Part shown: in pieces, positions 55,682 to 64,000 of the stretch
How positions within the stretch are numbered: the first letter of the stretch is position 1
How the letters are laid out: each line of letters starts with the position of its first letter
DNA from: an uncultured Alphaproteobacteria bacterium
GTDB lineage: Bacteria; Pseudomonadota; Alphaproteobacteria; Micavibrionales; UBA1664
Assembly (NCBI GenBank): GCA_943789475.1
Contig: CALSUG010000003.1
Location: forward strand, 186,001-250,000
Length of the DNA: 64,000 bases
Reading direction: 5' to 3'
Position numbers and translations under genes: made by a program
Notes under the pieces: model-generated
What the model saw: the letters and a program-made list of their open reading frames with translations, nothing else
Told to the model about the DNA's origin: nothing
Databases searched by the model: none

Positions 55682-56224
55682 TTATCGTGTGAGGCCAGCA
55701 AAACGGCTGGCATTATATGTTTCAGATGGAAAAGCCTTATTCCCGATATCAAGCATTCGCGCTTTACCAGTCACCCTCATCACATCAACGCTCACCTCAG
55801 TGAGAACAAGAGTGAGTGGTGGATCAATTTGCGGTCCCGAAGTATCGTTATTAAGATAGGGTCGATAGGTGATTTCGATCACATCTTGCGATTCAACGGC
55901 GCTATCAAGATGCTCTGTTAATTCGCGCGAAACATTATCCAATGTGACGGTTATTTCAGGCACGGGCGCTGTATCAATGGGAGGCAATTCCAAATCAAAA
56001 CCCATGGCGATAAATTCAACGACTTCGCCGCCGTTAAGTGGCGCACTATCCTCAAGATTGGCATTGAAGTTTTGATTATCTCGTACCACGCGCACAGCGA
56101 TTGTGAGTCCATCATCATCGACAAATGTCGGATGACGGATTTCGAGCGTGTGTAAGATCACAACATCACTAGGCGCAGAAGCATACGCCTCCGCAATTGC
56201 AGAGTTTAAAGTTTCATCAGGCAT
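55682..56224 (-). CDS. Phage tail protein, DUF1833 family
   Basis: 180 aa. It reads LNSAIAEAYASAPSDVVILH at the start, then LEIRHPTFVDDDGLTIAVRV and TAPVPEITVTLDNVSRELTE, fitting DUF1833, known from tail modules just before the NlpC peptidase (position of lambda L). Probably a tail-tip ring component. It follows the DUF4376 gene by 6 bp. Confidence 0.8.
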   Translation of the reverse strand: MPDETLNSAIAEAYASAPSDVVILHTLEIRHPTFVDDDGLTIAVRVVRDNQNFNANLEDSAPLNGGEVVEFIAMGFDLELPPIDTAPVPEITVTLDNVSRELTEHLDSAVESQDVIEITYRPYLNNDTSGPQIDPPLTLVLTEVSVDVMRVTGKARMLDIGNKAFPSETYNASRFAGLTR

Positions 56225-56230
56225 GGGAAG

Positions 56231-56764
56231 TTACTTTTCTAGAGTGTCAAAATATGAATCAAAATCCGTCTTCATATCTTCATATGTTGGATATGGGCTT
56301 GTTTTGTGGCGTTCTGTGATTGTTTTTTCAGCGTCAAAACATCTTTGAACGTGAACTCTCACCTTATCAGCCAGAGCTATAATCATGGGTGATGTCAAAA
56401 TGACAAAGCCGTTTTCTGATTTCCAATTCACAACATAATGGGGGTCTTCTTTGGCAATAATACGCGCGGCCATTAATCGTTGTTGTGATAAATCATCTGT
56501 TTGGACACTCACCGTGTCGACTAATATACCACCGAATAGTTTTTGATCACGGCACACTGTGATGGAGCGTGTGACGGTTTCGGATTTATCCTTATCCATT
56601 GCAGTCAGTTCATCGGGTGTGTGTTCAACCAATCGGTTATTATGGATTTTCCACCCGGGCTGGCAGTCATCTGAACAATCGACCCATTCAAGTGGCATCG
56701 CCACTGGAAAATCGTTCTCTTCGATTTGAATAACAATATTATTATTTATAAGTGCTTTTTTCAT
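56231..56764 (-). CDS. Tail fibre-associated protein (DUF4376-like)
   Basis: 177 aa. The C-terminal half (TDDLSQQRLMAARIIAKED, VVNWKSENGFVILTSPMIIA, LADKVRVHVQRCFDAE) has the pattern of DUF4376 domains of phage tail-fibre assembly proteins. The N-terminus (NDFPVAMPLEWVDCSDDCQP) is like other fibre-associated proteins. Residues about 97-134 are repeated as DNA at 37257-37368. It follows the Gly-rich tail protein by 2 bp. Confidence 0.75.
   Translation of the reverse strand: MKKALINNNIVIQIEENDFPVAMPLEWVDCSDDCQPGWKIHNNRLVEHTPDELTAMDKDKSETVTRSITVCRDQKLFGGILVDTVSVQTDDLSQQRLMAARIIAKEDPHYVVNWKSENGFVILTSPMIIALADKVRVHVQRCFDAEKTITERHKTSPYPTYEDMKTDFDSYFDTLEK
56361..56472 (+). repeat. 112-bp direct repeat, right copy (inside the DUF4376-like gene)
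   Basis: Matches 37257-37368 in the same orientation with about three mismatches. In this place it is an internal part of an intact gene, so this is the original and the left one the derived copy. Confidence 0.85.
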
Positions 56765-56766
56765 GA

Positions 56767-57438
56767 TTAACTATAAACCTCCACGATGACTACTCCGTTT
56801 CCACCACTACCAGAGCCACCATTTCCAACAGTGACTGTTTCTGTTGCCGATAGATTATCCGATAAAATTATCTTGATAGATGCCCCTCCAGCTCCAGCGC
56901 CACCTTCTCCTGAATAGTTTTGATTATTTGATGTTTCACCTTTGCCGCCAGCGCCACCGCCGTAATTACCACCAGAGCCACCTGCGACAGAACCGTAATT
57001 ACCGTAACCACCGCGTCCACCACCACCAAAAAGTGATGATCCTCCCATACCACCAGCAAGGTTAGAATATCGAGGGGCGTTATATTGAACATGCGTTGAC
57101 TGACCATCTTGTCCTTTGAGATTAATATCACCGTTTGAACCAGAGCCACCCAAGCCACCTGTCCCCTGAGTAGTTCCACCGCCACCGCCAACTTGTCCTC
57201 CAGTTGCCGAGCAATGCGTTCCAAATGATGATGTGCCACCATTTCCAGATCGACCACCACCACCGCCAATAACAGTGACTTTCACATAGCGGCATGTTTC
57301 TGGCTTTGTCCACGTTGTGGATGATGTTAACACCTGTGTGATAACAGGTTCAGATCCCACCGAATTATTTTCAAAGTAGGTATCTATAATGTCATTAACA
57401 GATGCCTCTATTGCATCGCGTGATATTTCTGTTGTCAT
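56767..57438 (-). CDS. Glycine-rich tail protein (fibre/receptor-binding type)
   Basis: 223 aa. The N-terminus (TTEISRDAIEASVNDIIDTY) is followed by TSSTTWTKPETCRYVKVTVI, a GG.GG pattern, and a 120-residue stretch of Gly with scattered Ser, Asn and Tyr (GGGGRGGYGNYGSVAGGSGG), ending GGNGVVIVEVYS. This Gly-rich sandwich with a TWTKP start and VVIVEVY end is known from phage adhesins with poly-glycine II helices. It overlaps the upstream fibre gene by 4 bp. Confidence 0.85.
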   Translation of the reverse strand: MTTEISRDAIEASVNDIIDTYFENNSVGSEPVITQVLTSSTTWTKPETCRYVKVTVIGGGGGRSGNGGTSSFGTHCSATGGQVGGGGGTTQGTGGLGGSGSNGDINLKGQDGQSTHVQYNAPRYSNLAGGMGGSSLFGGGGRGGYGNYGSVAGGSGGNYGGGAGGKGETSNNQNYSGEGGAGAGGASIKIILSDNLSATETVTVGNGGSGSGGNGVVIVEVYS

Positions 57439-58916
57439 TGTGCTATCTCCGTAATTTTAAAAACGACTGCTGGGGTATTGCCATGAAATGAATCTCCACC
57501 TGTTGCTGGAGATTTCAGCATGTAAGCCACTCCACCGTGTTGAGTAACGCCGTAGCGTAATTTATATGTTCGCAGGGCTGTATCCCCAGCATTTAACTCA
57601 GCCATAAAATTAATTTGAGAGGTGTATGAAGTCGTGTAAAGCGTATGGATACACGATGCGAACGCAGATGAATCGTCATCTTGAAACAAGGCTATTATAA
57701 AAAAATTACCTGAACTATCCATCACGGGTATCGATACTTCTATCAATATTTTACTGTTTGCAAATTGAGGGGTGAAATTGACGCTCATATATTCTTTACC
57801 CTCTGTTTTTTGAGGAATGGTGCTGTCATATGGTATCTGTAATGGCGTTTCTTCTTTTACGTTGGACTTTTGTACGACGATTTGTATGACACGTCCTGCA
57901 CTATTAACGTAGTCAAATACCGCCCTACATGTTGCAAATTTTGTCGTCAGCCCTGCAAAAATGTCAGCGAACGCACCACGTAGACTGGATGCAATTTTTG
58001 TATATCCAACAGTTTCATCTCCCGGAACACCGATGGGCAGTCCGCTACTGTCCCATGTAAATTCAATCTCATTAATATTTTCTCCCAACGCATCAAATGT
58101 CACGACACCAGTGCCGGGTTCATAGATAAAATCTTCACAATGTTGTACAACGCCATCTGCTGTCATTCTCAAAGCCGCACTGCTTGGTGGAAGCGGCGTG
58201 TTTGTAATTGTTAAGTTCGTATCCCCTGTCGTAAAATCACCATCTGATCTTTTGAATAGTTGCTTTTTTGCCTCTCCAGCGCTTGCACCAAAAGATGATG
58301 TAATCCATGTATCAGGAGATGTATCTGTATCTGCAATAAAGGATGCTCCGCCAATCGAAGATACAGCATATGGATTACTATTTTCATCAATATGATCTAC
58401 TGGATCGGGTGTAATAAAAATGGCGTTTGCATCATTCGTTTTTTTCTTAATCGTCACATTAAACGGCAGATCTGTATCAGAGATCAGTGGGAGATTAATG
58501 ATCACATCACCACCCGATGTATCCACGGCAAACATGATTCCATTATGGCTGGAATCAATATCAAAGGGGCTGTTTGCAATTGTCAAAAAAACAATGTCTC
58601 TAAAGGGCGCACTTTGTAAAACCTGTTGTGCTGAATTCACCAACGTCACGGCCTGATTTGCGTAAGACTGGGAGTTATTCGCCTCTTGCGTTGCCGTATC
58701 CACAGCGTTTTGAAGTGCCGTTGAATTAATATTCAATGCTTGAATTTGTTGGTTTCCTGCTGTTTCAATATCTAAAATTGTCTTTGCAAGGGTTTTTACT
58801 TGTCCCGAACTAACCGTAATGGTGGATTGGTTATCACCATGAACAATATTGTGCAGTATCTGGGAATCCGTTTGGACCGTTAAGACGGCATTTTCTAAAT
58901 CCGTTTGTAATGTCAT
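57435..58916 (-). CDS. Tail fibre protein
   Basis: 493 aa. An N-terminal coiled coil (DLENAVLTVQTDSQILHNIV; AVDTATQEANNSQSYANQAV) attaches to the tail; the middle and C-terminus are Ser/Thr-rich beta-like segments (DTSGGDVIINLPLISDTDLP). No catalytic or sialidase motif is visible. A good AGGAAAAG ribosome site precedes the ATG. It lies between the 161-aa minor tail gene and the Gly-rich adhesin, so it is probably part of the fibre. Confidence 0.75.
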   Translation of the reverse strand: MTLQTDLENAVLTVQTDSQILHNIVHGDNQSTITVSSGQVKTLAKTILDIETAGNQQIQALNINSTALQNAVDTATQEANNSQSYANQAVTLVNSAQQVLQSAPFRDIVFLTIANSPFDIDSSHNGIMFAVDTSGGDVIINLPLISDTDLPFNVTIKKKTNDANAIFITPDPVDHIDENSNPYAVSSIGGASFIADTDTSPDTWITSSFGASAGEAKKQLFKRSDGDFTTGDTNLTITNTPLPPSSAALRMTADGVVQHCEDFIYEPGTGVVTFDALGENINEIEFTWDSSGLPIGVPGDETVGYTKIASSLRGAFADIFAGLTTKFATCRAVFDYVNSAGRVIQIVVQKSNVKEETPLQIPYDSTIPQKTEGKEYMSVNFTPQFANSKILIEVSIPVMDSSGNFFIIALFQDDDSSAFASCIHTLYTTSYTSQINFMAELNAGDTALRTYKLRYGVTQHGGVAYMLKSPATGGDSFHGNTPAVVFKITEIAQ

Positions 58917-58927
58917 GATTGCTTTTC

Positions 58928-59413
58928 CTAATCGTTTAAAAGTGGTGGTAAATGAATATGAACAAGGACATTCAAACCATTGATGGCGTTTGTAAGACCT
59001 CTAATATCTTCGCTAAGAACAATACTTGTTGCACCCTCATCCAAGACAGGCCGTTGTCGAATTTCCAACTCGGACTGCACTTGCCACAATGTTCCTCCAG
59101 CCAATAACTGTGATGAAAATTGACGTGTAAATCGCGCTTCTTGATCCAGTAATCCCAAACCACCAAGAAGGTTGATCGTGAAAAAATTTGCACCTTCTTT
59201 TGCGTGCCAGCGATACCATCCTTCAAAGATCGCATATTGATCACGACGCATAATCCAGCGCACAGAAATGGTTGTGGGAACATCCGTAAAACGCCTACGA
59301 TGCCGTGCTAATCCTGAATCCATTTCAGTCCGAATAAGCGCGTCACCGGGTTGGACATTATATCCCTCAACTGTGGGTAAAGGCAGTGTTGATGGCCATG
59401 TAATCGTGGTCAT
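58928..59413 (-). CDS. Minor tail protein (lambda M/L position)
   Basis: 161 aa. It begins MTTITWPSTLPLPTVEGYNV, then ALIRTEMDSGLARHRRRFTD and AKEGANFFTINLLGGLGLLD. This pattern is familiar from small tail proteins encoded after the tape measure gene in siphophages. A GAAGAGGAATTC ribosome site with good spacing fixes the start at 59413. The function is probably tail-tip assembly. Confidence 0.7.
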   Translation of the reverse strand: MTTITWPSTLPLPTVEGYNVQPGDALIRTEMDSGLARHRRRFTDVPTTISVRWIMRRDQYAIFEGWYRWHAKEGANFFTINLLGGLGLLDQEARFTRQFSSQLLAGGTLWQVQSELEIRQRPVLDEGATSIVLSEDIRGLTNAINGLNVLVHIHLPPLLND

Positions 59414-59444
59414 GAATTCCTCTTCAATATATACTTTGATTCCG

Positions 59445-59642
59445 ATGAATTATCTTTACGTTCAAATTGATGGTCAGGATCATGTCTGTGTCCATAAAGC
59501 CAATGATCCCGTTGCGGTAAAACCCGCAACAGATGGGATAGGTATGGCTTACAACCAAACCCAAATTAGAATTGAGCAAAAGCGTTTAAACGATCACCTT
59601 GAGGCAAAAGGTCTCAGCAATTACTCAATACGTATTCAGTAA
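59445..59642 (+). CDS. Small plus-strand ORF between tail genes, 65 aa
   Basis: It starts MNYLYVQIDGQDHVCVHKAN and ends GLSNYSIRIQ, 1 bp before the convergent tape measure stop, filling an otherwise empty 230-bp gap. Composition looks protein-like, but no good ribosome site is visible; an ATG at 59412 is another start. On the minus strand I see no alternative gene. It could be a phage moron; function unknown. Confidence 0.4.
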   Translation: MNYLYVQIDGQDHVCVHKANDPVAVKPATDGIGMAYNQTQIRIEQKRLNDHLEAKGLSNYSIRIQ

Positions 59643-59643
59643 A

Positions 59644-62628
59644 TTATCGCAAGCTTCCAGCCGCAGGATTAAGGCCATAACGTCTTTCTAATGTCGGGGC
59701 TAACCCTTCACCACGCGAAACATTCCGATTCATCTTGTTTTCAATTTCTTCAACGATGATATTAAGGTCGATACCACCCGATCCGTCCCTTTGGACATCC
59801 GCACGAGCCGTTGTACCAGAGGCATAATTGTGAACATTCACGGAAACATTAGCCCCACTATTCATTGCGCCGCCGAGTAATTTCATCTGTCCGGGTGTAA
59901 AAACCGCTTCACCCTTTTTAGCGATAATCGGCACTTCATCACCAACAAGACCACCTGTATGGAATTTAGGTGCGCCTAAAAATACGGATGGCGAAGCAAC
60001 TTTGGATGACAAATTATCAGACCCAATCACACCACCCGTATGAGCAGTGGCAAACAGATCACCAAAGAAACTTCCTGCAAAATCACCAAGAGCGTTTGAT
60101 AAAGGCTTGGTCACCGTGGATTGGATTTGCATCCGAACCATGTCGGAAATAATAGAATCCGCGAGCGATTTAAAATCTAACTTCCCTGTTTGAACAAATC
60201 CAACCAGCGCCTCTTCTATACCCTGAAAAGCATTGGTCACTAAATCTTCCATGGATGAGGCCATATCATTGGCTTCATCACGAACCGACATCATGCCGCG
60301 TTTAAGACCAGCCTCCCAATTGGTGGCATTTTGCAAATCGTCATCGCGCGCTTTAGCGACCATGTCTTGATAAACAAATTCGACTTGGGTCGCAAAATCT
60401 TGATAGCCAGCTTTCGTGCTGTCTAAACCACCAAGGGCTTCCTCGCGCCATGTCCGCGCCTTTTCAATGGCGGCCCCGAGTGAATCGGATAATTCATAAT
60501 ATTTATCACGAACATCCTCAACAATTTCACGGCGTTTTTCTTGTGCCTTTTCACCAGCGCGGATTGAATCTTGGTAAGATTTCTCGGATGTTTGCAGGTT
60601 ATAAATATCCGCAACAAGATTTTTAACCTCTGCCGCATATTCGTGATGTTCATCCGATTGTTGACCCGTTAAATTCAACCCCAATTGGCGCAGTGCTTGA
60701 TCTTGTTCATTGGTAATCATCGCCTGTTTTAATGCAGCATTGCCTTGTGACCTTGCACGGTTTAATCGTTGTAAGGCGTTTTCTTCCACCTGTAATTCCA
60801 ATATGCGTTTTTGTATTTTTGCACGTTCCTTATCAGAGAATGCAGGCACAGCCTGTGTTTCAGTCACTGGGTTTTGATTAGGCGAACTTAAATCAGCCTG
60901 TGGCTGTGGGTTGCGAATGTTATCCAACGCGGCGGCGGCACGTTTTGCCGCGAGTTCTGCCGCCATTAATGCATGCACTTGGCTTTGAATATCTTCGGCT
61001 TGTTCTCCGAATTCAGGATATTTTGTCGCCAGTTTAAACAGGGCTTCTGAATATCGCTCTGCAGATATCTTGCCCGAATTAAACGCCGTTCTAATTTGGT
61101 ATAATTCACCTTCGAGATCTGTTCCAGCGCGTAAAAATTGATCCCAAAACCCGCCAATGCCACCCGTGCGAAGTTGCTTTTGTAAGGCTTCAATATTGCC
61201 TTTGGCAGTCTCTAATTGCTTTGTAAAACGATAAACACTTTCAGTTTCAGTGAGGGCTTGTGTGGCATCCTCCGCCGCATCCGTTGTTTCTTTGAGTTGT
61301 TTTTTAATTTCTTTTAATTCTTCGGCATGATCATTAGCGGCTTTGCGTGCAACATCATGTCCCGATGCCAATTTTAAAATGGCAACGCCTGCAAGAACCG
61401 CCACACCAACAGGGCCACCCACCAACATCAAAGCAGATCGAAACCCAATCATGGCGATAGAGGCCAGTTTTGTTGCTGCCTCCACGGCAATTAAACGTGC
61501 AGCAAAGCCCGTTGATAATGTATTGGCCAGCTGTAATCCAAAGATCAATCCGGCATTTCCTGTGAGTGATGTGTTGAGAAGCGCAACACCGCCAGCAACC
61601 GTTCTGGCAAGAATTAAACCACCAATGGCTGTTACGGCCATGTCCGCATTTTCAACCAAAAACGCCAAACCTTCGGCTGTTGTTGCAATCACATTGCCGA
61701 GTGTTTCACCAAGCTCACGCGCGGCATTTTGAATGGCTGGATCATTCAATGTATCGGTTAATGTTCGATACCCTTCGGTCATACCATCAATAAATCCACC
61801 AGCGGCGATGGAACGCTCAATTTCTAAAATCGTATTATTAAATCGGTTTAATTCTGCTCTGGCATTTTGGGAAGCGACAGGAACACCACCACCGAATGTC
61901 TTGCGAATTTCTGCCGCAAATTTAGGCAGAAAGTCTTCGGCGATGACTTTTCCTTGCTCTAACATTTTATCAAGCTCGGCAGTCGTTATACCCATCCCCC
62001 GTGCTGCCAATTGGAATGCACCATATAATCGCTCACCCAATTGCCCACGCAACTCTTCTGCTTGCACCTTTCCTTTGGACATGACTTGCGTAATGGCACG
62101 AATAGCCCCATTGGTTTGATCGGTTGATAATTGTAAAACAGTCGCCGCTTCACCAATGGCCGTGAAGATATCTCGCGTGGCTTGCCCCTCTAATGTTGTG
62201 CCTTTGGCAGCCGCGGTAATCTGCATATATGATTTTGAAATCTCAAGTAAATTTAAACCAAGACGCTCGGATTCACTCTCTAGAAAGGCCATTTCATCGG
62301 CGGCAGATTTTGACGATCCTGTAATGGATACCAACGCCGTATTAACACCCTGAAAGGCCATCCCTGTTTCATTGATAGATCGCGCAGAATTAAATAATCC
62401 TGTTAACCCAGCATAGGCGGCAACCAAACCCACAGCCTGACGAAAGACATTATTGAGCGCACGGGCTGTTGTATCAACGGCTTTTAATCCAGTATTGGCA
62501 GGGGCAGTTGAAACGGTAATTTTGCGAAAGGCTTTCTCACCTTTATTACCGATTTGATCAAATTGTGCTTCGACTTTTTGACCATCAACCACCGCCAAGC
62601 GGATCGACATTGTTTTTTGTGAACGCAT
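59644..62628 (-). CDS. Tail tape measure protein
   Basis: 994 aa. The tape measure domain is clear: GLVAAYAGLTGLFNSARSIN, then SKSYMQITAAAKGTTLEGQA, TNGAIRAITQVMSKGKVQAE and ELRGQLGERLYGAFQLAARG (residues about 55-220). Hydrophobic segments occupy about 320-420 (LILARTVAGGVALL), and coiled coils follow. The last 120 residues (FTPGQMKLLGGAMNSG; PTLERRYGLNPAAGSLR) fit the lambda H C-terminal region. It sets tail length. The start at 62628 has a GGAAA site with usable spacing. It implies a non-contractile tail. Confidence 0.93.
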   Translation of the reverse strand: MRSQKTMSIRLAVVDGQKVEAQFDQIGNKGEKAFRKITVSTAPANTGLKAVDTTARALNNVFRQAVGLVAAYAGLTGLFNSARSINETGMAFQGVNTALVSITGSSKSAADEMAFLESESERLGLNLLEISKSYMQITAAAKGTTLEGQATRDIFTAIGEAATVLQLSTDQTNGAIRAITQVMSKGKVQAEELRGQLGERLYGAFQLAARGMGITTAELDKMLEQGKVIAEDFLPKFAAEIRKTFGGGVPVASQNARAELNRFNNTILEIERSIAAGGFIDGMTEGYRTLTDTLNDPAIQNAARELGETLGNVIATTAEGLAFLVENADMAVTAIGGLILARTVAGGVALLNTSLTGNAGLIFGLQLANTLSTGFAARLIAVEAATKLASIAMIGFRSALMLVGGPVGVAVLAGVAILKLASGHDVARKAANDHAEELKEIKKQLKETTDAAEDATQALTETESVYRFTKQLETAKGNIEALQKQLRTGGIGGFWDQFLRAGTDLEGELYQIRTAFNSGKISAERYSEALFKLATKYPEFGEQAEDIQSQVHALMAAELAAKRAAAALDNIRNPQPQADLSSPNQNPVTETQAVPAFSDKERAKIQKRILELQVEENALQRLNRARSQGNAALKQAMITNEQDQALRQLGLNLTGQQSDEHHEYAAEVKNLVADIYNLQTSEKSYQDSIRAGEKAQEKRREIVEDVRDKYYELSDSLGAAIEKARTWREEALGGLDSTKAGYQDFATQVEFVYQDMVAKARDDDLQNATNWEAGLKRGMMSVRDEANDMASSMEDLVTNAFQGIEEALVGFVQTGKLDFKSLADSIISDMVRMQIQSTVTKPLSNALGDFAGSFFGDLFATAHTGGVIGSDNLSSKVASPSVFLGAPKFHTGGLVGDEVPIIAKKGEAVFTPGQMKLLGGAMNSGANVSVNVHNYASGTTARADVQRDGSGGIDLNIIVEEIENKMNRNVSRGEGLAPTLERRYGLNPAAGSLR

Positions 62629-62643
62629 AAATTCGTTTTTCCA

Positions 62644-62670
62644 TTAAAAACCCCCTCTAAAAGAGGGGGT
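62644..62670 (-). terminator. Rho-independent terminator after the TIR-like gene
   Basis: An 8-bp GC-rich stem pairs 62650-62657 (ACCCCCTC) with 62663-62670 (GAGGGGGT) around a 5-nt loop. On the minus strand it is followed by a T5 run (62645-62649), so it ends transcription from the gene at 62700-63950 before the tape measure gene. Confidence 0.85.
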
Positions 62671-62699
62671 GAAATTAAGTATTTAGGTTGTTTTAAAAT

Positions 62700-63950
62700 C
62701 TAATTGATATTGATGCTCAAAATAATCTCTTGCCAGTCATCAATCTCAGAACAGAATACATTTGCTGTTATCTGAGATATTCCTACAGGAGCATCAGGTG
62801 CGGCTAACAAATAAAATTCGTTTTTTTCTTTTCTTATATTATGCTTATGTAGCAAGCTGTCAGCCCAAAATTTCACCATATTATCTTTGAGATAGCATGC
62901 TGATGTAGCGTTTACTGTCGAAACATCTAAAGCATGGATATTAGGCAGTTCAAGAAAATCTAAACTAATACCCTCCATGAAACTCTTTCTCTTGGGTACT
63001 TTAGGAGTTGGTAGTTCAGGAATGAAATTTTTAACTGGGTATTCCTCAAAAGCAATGATCCACTGAGGAAGGTTGATTTCAATCCTGATATCTGTTGCTT
63101 TCAAATTACCGATATTTTCTACATAAAGAGTAACTCTTTTGGCTTTATTAAGATTATTGAAAAAAACATCACTTTTTGTAATTTCAACATGGCTTCTTTC
63201 TTCTAAAAATTTTTCAGCTTCTTGTAGATATTTAATTCTTTTTTTATTCCATTCAGGATCAAAATCACCATCCGTTTTTTTTATTTTTTCGATATCCTCT
63301 TCAACTAATTTTGTTAATGGTTGTGGCTGTGTCGATTTTTCAAGCGTAATAGTTTGAGAAGTTACATTGTCTGAAGGCTCTCCATTTTGTTCACCAAAGC
63401 TCCATTTAGTTGATATTAGTGGCGTTTTTATATCAGAAGAATTCAATTTTCCATGTTTTATAAGCTCTATTAGTTTTTTGCCAAAATGCTTCGATAGATT
63501 GTTTCTGCACTCTGATTTAGTATCATCTTGTTTAAGCGAATATTTAATTTGCCTATGCTGGCGAATATCAAAAGGTAAATCTTCATCAGTTCCATAAACT
63601 TCATTGCAAAAAAGAATAATCCTATCCCAACCCAATAACGCTATAGCGTACCCTAACTCTAACATTACGTTAGGGTTAGGAGAAAGCCTCTGAGCCTTAT
63701 GTTTATCTCCAGTCACTATAGAAATATCAGCGACAAACGCATCACTTTTTTTTATTTTTTCAATGAGTGCTTGAGTAATATTAGGAGAACCTGGAACATT
63801 TTTTGTATCTCTATCAATACTAGGTTCTAGTTCATAGTTATCACTTTCATTGAAATTTTTTATTGATTTTTCGATAACACTCTCTATAAAACCCCTGTTT
63901 GTGTTATTAGGTAAGTCAGATTGCCACGAGTAGAATATTGTATATTTCAT
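62700..63950 (-). CDS. TIR-like domain protein, putative anti-phage defence
   Basis: 416 aa from the ATG at 63950 (MKYTIFYSWQSDLPNNTNRG); a longer frame from 63986 has no support. The N-terminal 150 residues fit the TIR-like fold of predicted nucleotide-binding defence proteins: IFYSWQSDLPN, IKKSDAFVADISIVTGD, and SPNPNVMLELGYAIALLGWD. The C-terminal part (from about 270) is beta-rich (RVTLYVENIGNLKATDIRIE) and unassigned. TIR domains of this sort often consume NAD+ or process cyclic nucleotides; no partner nuclease or cyclase is visible. It has its own terminator, so it is a separate moron in the phage region. Confidence 0.65.
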   Translation of the reverse strand: MKYTIFYSWQSDLPNNTNRGFIESVIEKSIKNFNESDNYELEPSIDRDTKNVPGSPNITQALIEKIKKSDAFVADISIVTGDKHKAQRLSPNPNVMLELGYAIALLGWDRIILFCNEVYGTDEDLPFDIRQHRQIKYSLKQDDTKSECRNNLSKHFGKKLIELIKHGKLNSSDIKTPLISTKWSFGEQNGEPSDNVTSQTITLEKSTQPQPLTKLVEEDIEKIKKTDGDFDPEWNKKRIKYLQEAEKFLEERSHVEITKSDVFFNNLNKAKRVTLYVENIGNLKATDIRIEINLPQWIIAFEEYPVKNFIPELPTPKVPKRKSFMEGISLDFLELPNIHALDVSTVNATSACYLKDNMVKFWADSLLHKHNIRKEKNEFYLLAAPDAPVGISQITANVFCSEIDDWQEIILSININ

Positions 63951-64000
63951 AAGGATAACAATACGTATTGAACGCTTAATAAACAAGTAAAGCCACCTAT

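Noticed and set aside
56868..57313. Several long frames on both strands in the Gly-rich region
   Set aside because: They are shadows of the Gly-rich tail protein; only the 56767-57438 frame has the TWTKP start and the VVIVEVY end.
53018..62628. Gene transfer agent cluster
   Set aside because: Tail proteins resemble those in GTAs, but neighbouring serine recombinases, lysozyme with holin, morons and a boundary repeat fit a prophage or integrative element better.

Overview
The window looks like the chromosome of a low-GC alphaproteobacterium (roughly 40 % GC by eye, not computed) carrying one degraded region and one prophage-like element. The alphaproteobacterial assignment rests on the gene order pyrB / plsY / dprA / topA / rnr, the cobS-cobT pair, an SspB adaptor of the alphaproteobacterial type, and ftsK followed by lolA. 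I cannot name the genus.

Region 1 (1-33.2 kb) is ordinary, dense, mostly intact core sequence: fatty-acid beta-oxidation (a cut-off acyl-CoA dehydrogenase, a FadN-type hydratase/dehydrogenase, a second acyl-CoA dehydrogenase), ubiquinone hydroxylation, RNA decay and topology (rnr, topA), DNA uptake (dprA), phospholipid and pyrimidine synthesis (plsY, pyrB), protein quality and insertion (sspB, aat, yidC, yidD), cobS/cobT, cytochrome c, pheA and a RoxA-like ribosomal oxygenase. Embedded in it are pieces of a type IVB (Dot/Icm) secretion system: an IcmT-like gene at 3.7 kb, and at 26.4-30.3 kb an operon of an unknown protein, a small lytic transglycosylase, DotD, DotC and the DotB ATPase. This is the most notable chromosomal feature, because Dot/Icm systems are best known from Legionella and Coxiella.

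Region 2 (33.3-37.3 kb) holds ftsK, lolA and an Hpt-domain/membrane gene region. All are broken by many single-base frameshifts although the protein sequence is otherwise well conserved. This suggests either local sequence error or very recent decay next to the prophage junction.

Region 3 (37.3-64 kb) is a prophage or integrative element that runs off the right edge. It starts with a 112-bp copy of one of its own tail genes joined to a truncated serine recombinase. Then come a Fic protein and a regulator, two serine-recombinase-type proteins coupled to two ParB/RepB-like proteins, an XRE regulator coupled to an EgtD-like methyltransferase, an AT-rich five-gene cassette of unknown function (46-50.5 kb), a lysis module (lysozyme, holin, small membrane protein), and a lambda-like tail module on the minus strand (TipJ, NlpC/P60, DUF1833, DUF4376, fibres, tape measure). 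A TIR-like putative defence gene closes the window. Head, terminase and portal genes are not present and may lie beyond 64 kb.

Two copies of a palindromic intergenic element with compensatory stem changes (3.7 kb and 23.2 kb) suggest a dispersed repeat family in this genome. No tRNA, rRNA or CRISPR array was seen.
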